Shown: positions 1 through 4,588 of the stretch, one piece after another | How positions within the stretch are numbered: position 1 is the first letter of the stretch | Layout: every line of letters starts with the position of its first letter | DNA from: an uncultured Flavobacteriaceae bacterium | Lineage (GTDB): Bacteria; Bacteroidota; Bacteroidia; Flavobacteriales; Flavobacteriaceae | Assembly (NCBI GenBank): GCA_945788155.1 | Contig: CALZKX010000239.1 | Location: 1 to 8,217 of the forward strand | DNA length: 8,217 nt | Direction of reading: 5' to 3' | Translations under genes and position numbers: made by a program | The notes under the pieces: model-generated | The model's input: only the letters and a program-made list of their open reading frames with translations | What the model was told of the DNA's origin: nothing | The model's database searches: none

Positions 1-244
1 GCTGTTCATTTTCTTTTTGAAGTGCTTTAATTCTAGATATTTCGTCTTTAGTTTCCACTTTTACTCTGGTGTTCATTAAATCTTTACGATTATACTTTTT
101 AATCCATTCGTTTACGGTTGTAGGTGCAATGGAGTAGAGTTTACAAAGTTTGCTCTTTGTATGTTTTCCGGTTGTAAGTTCGGCTAAAATTTTTAATTTA
201 AAAGGTTCGCTGTAACGTCTAATTACTTTGTCATTTTTATACAT
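1..244 (-). CDS. IS3-family transposase OrfA, N-terminal part (cut by window edge)
   Basis: The reading frame starts at the ATG at 242-244 and runs off the left edge, giving 81 visible residues beginning MYKNDKVIRRYSEPFKLKIL. The segment TGKHTKSKLCKLYSIAPTTVNEWIKKY is cited here only by its ends (TGKHTK, then NEWIKKY): it is a helix-turn-helix of the HTH_Tnp_1 type. It is followed by a charged stretch (KDEISRIKALQKENEQ) that looks like the start of the OrfA leucine-zipper/coiled coil. In IS3 elements OrfA supplies the DNA-binding half of the OrfAB transposase, made by -1 frameshifting into OrfB. OrfB would lie further left, outside the window. No convincing terminal inverted repeat was found in the upstream 245-340 region, where the element end should be, so the copy may be degraded or may abut repeat copy A. 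The family assignment is from motif recognition. Confidence 0.85.
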   Translation of the reverse strand, partial: MYKNDKVIRRYSEPFKLKILAELTTGKHTKSKLCKLYSIAPTTVNEWIKKYNRKDLMNTRVKVETKDEISRIKALQKENEQ

Positions 245-262
245 AATGTTTGAAATGTGTTT

Positions 263-382
263 GTATAAGAATAGTTGCGGGTTTGCGTGCGAGGATCTTC
301 CGAAGGAAAATCAGACGTAGCAAACGTGCAACGACCTTTTGATTAAGCACTAATTTAGCAATTTTTTATACACGGTGTTGCC
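263..382. repeat. Structured intergenic repeat, copy A (long form with nested stems)
   Basis: This is the longest of three related elements (copies B at 2472-2590 and C at 3491-3568). Outer arms are GTATAAGAATAGTTGC (263-278) and GCAATTTTTTATAC (358-371). A second stem pairs GTTGC-gg-GTTTGC (274-286) with GCAAAC-gt-GCAAC (320-332). A third pairs 294-301 with 305-312 around a GAA loop with one mismatch. The right end, 344-382, is almost the same as 3530-3568 in copy C (both contain TAAGCACTAA, TAGCAATT and CGGTGTTGCC). Similarity continues past the element into TTTTTCAGAGTT and a further 25 bases or so. Copy C lacks the inner palindromic module at about 279-335. No ORF lies inside it. Confidence 0.75.
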
Positions 383-445
383 ATTTCGTTGTTTTTCAGA
401 GTTCAACTTATCCAGCTAAATTACGTTTTCCTATTTTCAGTATTC

Positions 446-468
446 GATTTTTTTAAGCTAAAAAAATC
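446..468. other. AT-rich perfect hairpin, terminator-like
   Basis: GATTTTTTTA (446-455) and TAAAAAAATC (459-468) are perfect inverted repeats around an AGC loop. The stem is nearly all A-T, so as an intrinsic terminator it would be weak, although either strand yields a run of seven U within it. It lies just past the stop (476-478) of the degraded frame at 476-664 and downstream of the collar-like pseudogene on the minus strand. Confidence 0.45.
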
Positions 469-475
469 AAACTAT

Positions 476-664
476 TTATAAAACAGTAACAGGGTTAACG
501 CAATGAATAACCCCGAGGTAGAACCTCGAGGAATTCTTTAGATCAAACCAATTATAGGTGTTCTTTTCCGTTTGATTAAAAGGTACAATGGTTGTACCAA
601 ATCCACCTGCCATAACCACCGAGCCATTGTTAGAGAGAATAACGAGATTATGCGAAAAATTAAT
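476..664 (-). pseudogene. Degraded protein-coding fragment of unknown family
   Basis: On the minus strand an open frame runs from just after an in-frame TGA (665-667) to a TAA (476-478), about 62 codons. The first part reads like real protein: SHNLVILSNNGSVVMAGG followed by FGTTIVPFNQTEKNTYNWFDL. The only internal ATG (611-613) lies well inside this protein-like stretch and no upstream start is available, so it looks like a remnant of a longer gene. The last 20 codons or so cross the hairpin at 511-531 and look unlike coding sequence, so the true homology probably ends near position 537. I do not recognise the family. It lies downstream of the frameshifted collar-like gene and may mark an older recombination junction. 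A chance open frame cannot be excluded. Confidence 0.35.
511..531. other. GC-rich hairpin
   Basis: CCCCGAGGT (511-519) and ACCTCGAGG (523-531) pair around an AGA loop. Read on the minus strand, the one mismatch becomes a G-U wobble, giving a nine-pair RNA stem followed by TTATTC. It stands out for its GC content in an AT-rich stretch. It could be a minus-strand terminator for the 1564-to-727 transcript, or the terminal hairpin of a lost IS200-like or REP-like element. I cannot decide which. Confidence 0.45.
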
Positions 665-726
665 TCATTTTTCAACCTGCGAATCTGAATTTGAACAACT
701 TCATAGAATTACGTTTCATCACTTTA

Positions 727-1564
727 TTACTCGCCTAAATAAATAAAAGTATTGATTTGCAAATAGCTTGGAGTTATATCTATCCCTGCTCCAGTTCCAC
801 CACTCGGCACCGATATATTGTGTGAATGAAGTGGCTCTGTATCTGTTGTCTTAACACTATCTGTATAGCCAAGTGACCCATTTGCATCAGAACCTATTCT
901 TTGAGCAAACTCAGTATTGTTGGTCAAATGATTATGATTAAACGCACTTGTATGCCACATCCTAAATGTCATATCATGAGAATGTGTTCCTGCTGTACTA
1001 CTTACCCCTGTAAAATTCACATTAGGCAGGTTAGCCTGAACAAGAGTAGCGGAGTTATTACCTACAATATTTCCTAAAGCACCACCACTACGGCTCATCA
1101 ATACTTTATCTGTAGCATCAGGTAAATTACCGACGAACCCTAATCCTGTTGCTGCCGTTTGCTGTGTTGCTGTAAGAGTATTAATGGCACGACCATCTAG
1201 TATAATCCATCCAGTATGGCCACTGGCTTGCATTCCTTGCTTTATATCTCCTTCAGTAAATGTGGACACATCATCAGAGGCTTGAAAATTTACTCCAATT
1301 GGGAGAGGCAGCAGTTCCACTATTGTAATAATACGCAGCATCTCCCCAAGTAGCTCCTGTGTTCCATACCAATAAACTGGTAGCTGGACTGGTAATCGTG
1401 GTGGCGTCATCTACGTTTTGTAGGTCTATTTGAGGCAAGAGTACGCCATTATCTGTAGCAGTTACGTCTAAAACCGAAGAAGCATTGGGTATACTGGTGT
1501 TTATGCCGATTTGAGAAAAACCTATAAAAGGTAATAATGTAAGAATAAGCAAAATACGTTTCAT
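727..1564 (-). pseudogene. Secreted phage tail-collar-like protein, interrupted by a one-base frameshift
   Basis: The gene starts at the ATG 1562-1564 with a signal peptide (MKRILLILTLLPFIGFSQ) and a typical secreted Bacteroidota head (IGINTSIPNASSVLDV, later GVLLPQIDL). This frame reaches a TGA at 1274-1276 after NWSKFSSL. Homology resumes one base over as DDVSTFTEGDIKQGMQASG and continues through GWIILDGRAINTL, NLPDATDKVLM, NLPNV, three histidine motifs (THSHD, NHNH, LHSHN) and the closing INTFIYLGE. From ATG to stop is 838 bases, one more than 279 codons. Dropping one base gives 278 residues, against 280 in the intact paralogue at 2598-3440. The shift lies between about 1274 and 1320. The histidine-bearing collar domain is known from phage short tail fibres and 'microcystin-dependent' proteins. 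The gene starts 21 bases after the upstream T9SS cargo gene and is probably co-transcribed. A sequencing error is possible. Confidence 0.8.
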
Positions 1565-1585
1565 AATTTTGATTTTAAGGATGGC

Positions 1586-2275
1586 TTAGTCTTTAATAAT
1601 TTTTTTATACGTCTGTTTGTTAGTGTTTAAGTCTATTATTTTTAAAAAATAAACACCAGAACTAAGATGTGAAACATCTATAGAGGTATTGTTTGTATTT
1701 AATATTAGATTACCTGCTATATCATAAAATGTTATATCTATAGGGTTTTTGAAAGTAATAGTTAGGTTTGTTAAAACAGGGTTTGGGTAAATATTTAAAT
1801 TGATATTATCAAATTCTGTAATATTTAGTGAGATATTATCTGATGCTGTTACCCCATAAATATCTATAGTTGAAGCAAAAATGTTTGTTAAGGTATTTAA
1901 AGTTGTGTTTAAAACGCTTCCTGTTGCATTCCAATTACCTGCACTATCTTTAATAAGCATCACAAGATTTGTTTCACTAACACCGTTTAACTCGGTGTCT
2001 TCATAGTTAAACACAAGGTTTCCTTGGTAACTTAGTAAAGGTGATGAAACATTATAAACTCTGTTAATACTATTAGCGTTAATTGGAGTTGCAGATTTAG
2101 TGATGATATTTTCTGTTAAAGTATAAGCGGCACTAGGAGAAAGTTCCATACCATGTATTTGTACTGAGTTATTGGCTGATATGTAAATGGAATTACCAGA
2201 ACTAATATTTAAATTGATGTCTTGAGCATTGGCTGAGATAGAAATTAAACTAAGGAGAAAATAAAAATGTTTCAT
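1586..2275 (-). CDS. Small secreted protein with T9SS type A sorting domain
   Basis: This 229-residue protein has a clear signal peptide (MKHFYFLLSLISISANAQ, cleavage near residue 18). Its middle region (about 19-155) is rich in Asn, Ser and Thr with alternating hydrophobic residues, suggesting a beta-sandwich. I recognise no named domain there. The C-terminus is a type A sorting domain: NIYPNP (161-166), ITFYDIAGNLI, then SIDVSHLSSGVYFLKI and the basic tail KKIIKD. In known systems this domain directs cargo through the type IX secretion system across the outer membrane, where it is removed and the protein is released or attached to surface lipopolysaccharide. The protein has no cysteine. The gene lies 21 bases upstream of the collar-like pseudogene in the same orientation, suggesting one operon. 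The start codon has no Shine-Dalgarno, as is usual in Bacteroidota. What the protein binds or does is unknown. Confidence 0.85.
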   Translation of the reverse strand: MKHFYFLLSLISISANAQDINLNISSGNSIYISANNSVQIHGMELSPSAAYTLTENIITKSATPINANSINRVYNVSSPLLSYQGNLVFNYEDTELNGVSETNLVMLIKDSAGNWNATGSVLNTTLNTLTNIFASTIDIYGVTASDNISLNITEFDNINLNIYPNPVLTNLTITFKNPIDITFYDIAGNLILNTNNTSIDVSHLSSGVYFLKIIDLNTNKQTYKKIIKD

Positions 2276-2471
2276 CGGTTGGGTTTTAAAATATTTAAGT
2301 TATAAAAAGTCAATAGCCTTTTATTAACAGCAATATAAATAACTTTTTTTTATTTAAACGTTGCTGCTGTTTTGTTGTTTTTTTAGAGGTTGAGTGATTC
2401 ATTCAGTATTTTGTTTATCAAAAATTTGATATTTTTAAATTTTATGATTATGAATGTGTTTCATCGGTCTA
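2276..2471. other. AT-rich intergenic leader with a small palindrome
   Basis: This is the upstream region of the minus-strand T9SS cargo gene, up to repeat copy B; the whole gene-free stretch is 2276-2597. It contains one perfect inverted repeat, TATCAAA-AA-TTTGATA (2416-2431), about 140 bases upstream of the start, which could be an operator or chance in such AT-rich DNA. No match to TAnnTTTG was found on the minus strand, so the promoter is not identified. No small ORF with coding character was seen. Confidence 0.4.
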
Positions 2472-2590
2472 GTATAAGAATAGTAGCGATAAAAATGCAC
2501 TTACTTTTCAGTTAAACACGTATCTTTTTTATATTTACTTACTTTCGTTTTAGCGATTAAGCCGCTATTATTTTTATACAATGTTGGCAG
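2472..2590. repeat. Structured intergenic repeat, copy B
   Basis: Arms are GTATAAGAATAGTAGCG (2472-2488) and CGCTATTATTTTTATAC (2563-2579). They pair at 15 of 17 positions. Both exceptions are G opposite T, so a plus-strand RNA or single strand could form a continuous 17-pair stem with two wobbles. The left arm shares GTATAAGAATAG with copy A. The end ATACAATGTTGGC is the counterpart of TATACACGGTGTTGCC in A. The middle differs from A and C and carries two copies of CTTACTTT (within 2499-2509 and 2536-2546). The element lies just past the 3' end of the intact collar-like gene. Confidence 0.7.
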
Positions 2591-2597
2591 AGGTTAA

Positions 2598-3440
2598 TTA
2601 TTCGCCTAAATAAATAAATGTATTTACACTCAAGCTTTTCGGTGTAATATCTAATTGAACTTGAGCAACTCCACCATTTATACTAGTTACAGTTGCAGTA
2701 TGTGTATGATTTCCAGCTGACGCAGTAGGTCCAGCACCCAGATTTGGATTATTATCAGTAACACCAGTTATATTAAACACAGCTCTAGTACCACCACCTG
2801 TAGAACCGTTGGAACTAATTGAAAAAGCATGAGAATGGTCACCAGCATTATTTATAAGTATTGTTGGTGCTACATTAGGGAGATTATTTTGTGCAATAGT
2901 TTTAGTATTATTACCTGTGACACTTCCAATAGTTAATCCATTTTGAGAGAGATAGGCATTTGTCGCATCGGGTAAATTTGTATTAAATCCCAAGGCAATA
3001 GCTTTGGTTTGTTGTGTGGATGATAGCGTAGAGATTAAACGCCCATCTAATTTTATCCAGCCGCTATGATCTGTGGATTGAAAACCTTGTTTAGTATCTC
3101 CAAAAATAAATTTAAAACCGCTACTATTCATTGATTTCCAACTTGTGCCATTAAAATAATAATAGCCTATTTCTGTAATGTTTTGGCTTGCAGTATTCAC
3201 AGTTCCACTTAAATCAGTAATATAAACAATTGCACCTGTTTGACTTACGGAATAACCTGTTTTTGCAATCAAATCAGCTCTTGAAATTCGAGGTGCTATA
3301 ATTCCATCTGAAACTCCAACCTCAGAAGGCTCTCCTACTACTTCCAGCGTTGCGTTCGGATTATTCGTTCCTATACCCACTTGTGAAAATGAGTTGGTAT
3401 AAATAAAGATAATAAAAAATAAGATGATTGCTTTTTTCAT
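2598..3440 (-). CDS. Secreted phage tail-collar-like protein (intact)
   Basis: This 280-residue protein starts with a signal peptide (MKKAIILFFIIFIYTNSFSQ) and the head motif VGIGTNNPNATLEV (21-34), common in secreted flavobacterial proteins, followed by GIIAPRISRADL (46-57) and YYYFNGTSWKS (93-103). From about residue 108 it is collar-like: GDTKQGFQSTDHSGWIKLDG (114-133), NLPDATNAYL (155-164), NLPNV (186-190), HSH (202-204), HTH (245-247) and the closing SVNTFIYLGE. In T4-type short tail fibres such His-x-His motifs bind metal in a trimeric collar, so a metal-stabilised extracellular trimer is an inference here. There is no T9SS sorting domain, so the signal peptide alone predicts periplasmic or lipid-independent export. 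It is the intact paralogue of the frameshifted gene at 727-1564. Both end with nearly the same bases after TCGCCTAAATAAATAAA. It is flanked by repeats B and C. Confidence 0.85.
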   Translation of the reverse strand: MKKAIILFFIIFIYTNSFSQVGIGTNNPNATLEVVGEPSEVGVSDGIIAPRISRADLIAKTGYSVSQTGAIVYITDLSGTVNTASQNITEIGYYYFNGTSWKSMNSSGFKFIFGDTKQGFQSTDHSGWIKLDGRLISTLSSTQQTKAIALGFNTNLPDATNAYLSQNGLTIGSVTGNNTKTIAQNNLPNVAPTILINNAGDHSHAFSISSNGSTGGGTRAVFNITGVTDNNPNLGAGPTASAGNHTHTATVTSINGGVAQVQLDITPKSLSVNTFIYLGE

Positions 3441-3490
3441 ATTGTTAAGTGTTTATGTTAGTCTTATTAGTTTAGATTACCTTAATCTCT

Positions 3491-3568
3491 GCAACGGGTT
3501 TGTATAACAAAATTGCAATTACCTTTGGTTAAGCACTAAAGTAGCAATTATTTTTATACGGTGTTGCC
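3491..3568. repeat. Structured intergenic repeat, copy C (short form)
   Basis: Outer ends are GCAAC (3491-3495) and GTTGC (3563-3567). Inside them GTATAACAAAATTGC (3502-3516) pairs imperfectly with GCAATTATTTTTATAC (3544-3559). The right half, 3530-3568, is nearly identical to 344-382 of copy A, including TAAGCACTAA and CGGTGTTGCC, and the similarity continues to about 3620 (TTTTTCAGAGTT, then a diverged stretch). It lacks the inner palindromic module of copy A. It lies upstream of the intact collar-like gene and is the left edge of the gene-free stretch before the AraC-type gene. Confidence 0.75.
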
Positions 3569-3617
3569 CATAGTAGTTTTTTTTTCAGAGTTTTTAATAT
3601 TCTACTAGATTCCGCTT

Positions 3618-3631
3618 CCGATAGTTATCGG
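3618..3631. repeat. Perfect 14-base palindrome
   Basis: CCGATA (3618-3623) and TATCGG (3626-3631) flank a central GT. Similar CCGATAGNTATCGG palindromes are, to my recollection, scattered in flavobacterial intergenic DNA, so this may be a dispersed repeat unit and not an operator. It falls just past the stretch shared by copies A and C. Confidence 0.5.
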
Positions 3632-3700
3632 GATTGCTAAATTCCACATACAGTTCGGTTTTTTGTTTTCAACTCAGATTTTGATTCCTCAAACTTGCTG

Positions 3701-3780
3701 AAAAATCCGCTGTGATTTTTGGTCAACATTTGAGTCAAATTCCAGCGTAATTTTAAAAATTCCGCAATATGATTTTTCGG
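3701..3780. repeat. Two tandem imperfect hairpin units in gene-free spacer
   Basis: Unit 1 (3701-3722) has arms AAAAATC (3701-3707) and GATTTTT (3714-3720). Unit 2 (3755-3780) has arms AAAAAT (3755-3760) and ATTTTT (3772-3777). Both units follow the pattern AAAAAT-TCCGC-TGATTTTT-GG with small changes, so they look like diverged copies spaced about 54 bases apart. They lie in the 3569-3844 spacer between copy C and the AraC-type reading frame, where I see no coding sequence or clear promoter. Confidence 0.4.
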
Positions 3781-3910
3781 CTTTTACTTTCTTAAAATTC
3801 AAAAAAATCGAAAATATATCTGCTTTTTTCCGTTAAGTTATTGAATAGAGCAAGCTTTAGAAAATAAACCAATTACTAAACAAAATTACTACATCTTTTT
3901 CTTTGGGCTA

Positions 3911-4345
3911 GTGCTTATCGGATTTTTGTTCTATTTTTTGATTAGAAAAAGAAGGCGATCAAAAATAGCACTGAGTGAAGCTGATATAAATACAATCAGC
4001 ATTATTCCTGAAGCTAAAGAAGATGAGTTTTTGATAAAATTAAAAATTATTGTTGATGAAAAAATGAATGATTCGAGTTTTAGCATGTTTCAGCTCTGTA
4101 GAGCTATAGGAATCAGTCGTGCTCAAGTTTATCGAAAGGTGAAAAAGCTCACTGGTAAATCCCCATCCTTATATATTCGGAGTTTAAGACTTCAAAAAGT
4201 TAAAACATTATTGATGGGTACAGATCTCAATATTTCAGAAATTGGTTATGAAGTCGGGTTTAAAGACCTTTCCTATTTTTCACGCTCTTTTACAGAAGAG
4301 TATGGAACCCCTCCAAGTGAGATGCGTAAAAGAACTAACGTTTAG
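3911..4345 (+). CDS. Membrane-tethered AraC-type regulator, probably truncated at the N-terminus
   Basis: With GTG at 3911 the product is 144 residues, but the frame is open back to 3845 with no ATG. The extra codons read EQALENKPITKQNYYIFFFG and lead straight into the membrane helix LVLIGFLFYFLI, followed by the stop-transfer RKRRR. After a linker of about 30 residues comes a full HTH_18 domain (about 45-141): FSMFQLCRAIGISRAQVYRK is the first helix-turn-helix, and ISEIGYEVGFKDLSYFSRSF with FTEEYGTPPSEMR is the second plus the family signature. In Bacteroidota this helix-plus-AraC arrangement normally ends a long protein with a sensor or TPR region before the helix. That part is absent: upstream of the TGA at 3842-3844 lies repeat-type spacer. 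So the gene is probably a 5'-truncated remnant, or a short tethered regulator using a non-ATG start. It lies directly upstream of the T9SS gene at 4589, its likeliest target. Confidence 0.75.
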   Translation: MLIGFLFYFLIRKRRRSKIALSEADINTISIIPEAKEDEFLIKLKIIVDEKMNDSSFSMFQLCRAIGISRAQVYRKVKKLTGKSPSLYIRSLRLQKVKTLLMGTDLNISEIGYEVGFKDLSYFSRSFTEEYGTPPSEMRKRTNV

Positions 4346-4382
4346 CATTAAAAAATTCGAGGATTTCTCCTATATAAGAACA

Positions 4383-4396
4383 AACTACTAGTAGTT
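4383..4396. promoter_or_regulatory. Perfect 14-base palindrome, possible operator
   Basis: AACTACTAGTAGTT is fully self-complementary. It lies 38 bases after the stop of the AraC-type gene and about 200 bases before the next start. Nothing in the sequence shows which protein, if any, binds it. Chance is possible. Confidence 0.3.
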
Positions 4397-4413
4397 ACTA
4401 TTGGATTTTTCTA

Positions 4414-4443
4414 AAGAATTTTGTCATTGGTCAAAAACTTCTT
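4414..4443 (+). terminator. Weak hairpin after the AraC-type gene
   Basis: AAGAATTTTG (4414-4423) pairs with CAAAA-ac-TTCTT (4432-4443) with a two-base bulge and an eight-base loop. The stem is AT-rich and has no U run after it, so a terminator role is only tentative. Confidence 0.2.
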
Positions 4444-4470
4444 CAACGACTTGTTATTACTAATAGTTAC

Positions 4471-4508
4471 GGCTTTCCCACAGCAAGTCTATGGTTTTTC
4501 CACAACAA
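4471..4508 (+). promoter_or_regulatory. Direct repeats 22 bp apart, candidate activator sites
   Basis: GGCTTTCCCACAGCAA (4471-4486) and GGTTTTTCCACAACAA (4493-4508) agree at 13 of 16 positions in direct orientation, two helical turns apart. The second ends 18 bases before the -7 candidate at 4527, where a -33 TTG is missing. AraC-family monomers typically bind such tandem direct sites next to the promoter, and an AraC-type gene lies just upstream. The match of site and protein is an inference. Confidence 0.45.
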
Positions 4509-4526
4509 TAAGACAAGGTTTATAAA

Positions 4527-4534
4527 TATATTTG
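4527..4534 (+). promoter_or_regulatory. Bacteroidota -7 promoter element candidate
   Basis: TATATTTG fits the Bacteroidota -7 consensus TAnnTTTG. It would place transcription start near 4541, with an untranslated leader of about 48 bases before the ATG at 4589. No TTG is found at the -33 spacing, which suggests activator dependence. Such an AT-rich match can also arise by chance. Confidence 0.45.
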
Positions 4535-4588
4535 TATTCATTATATAAATAGTCGCCCTTCTATTTTGTTTTATCGGATTAATAGCAA

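Noticed and set aside
263..382. Repeats as canonical integron attC sites
   Set aside because: The outer bases do not match RYYYAAC and GTTRRRY, and no integrase is in the window. Only the cassette-like layout is kept as a hypothesis.
1271..1279. CTC-TGA-T as a programmed +1 frameshift like that of prfB
   Set aside because: The RF2 site uses CTT-TGA-C, where the Leu tRNA can re-pair with UUU. CTC gives poor re-pairing, no Shine-Dalgarno-like stimulator lies upstream, and the intact paralogue needs no shift. A simple indel or read error is more likely.
1321..1410. Start at 1410 for a separate collar protein (MTPPRLPVQL...)
   Set aside because: The first 40 residues or so are out-of-frame reading of the N-terminal half of the same gene. 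They have no signal peptide and no similarity to the paralogue.
263..3568. CRISPR array
   Set aside because: There are only three imperfect copies, over a kilobase apart, with no regular spacers and no cas genes.
4562..4569. TATTTTG near 4562 as the promoter of the large T9SS gene
   Set aside because: It is one base short of TAnnTTTG and would leave a leader of under 20 bases. The exact match at 4527-4534 is better placed.
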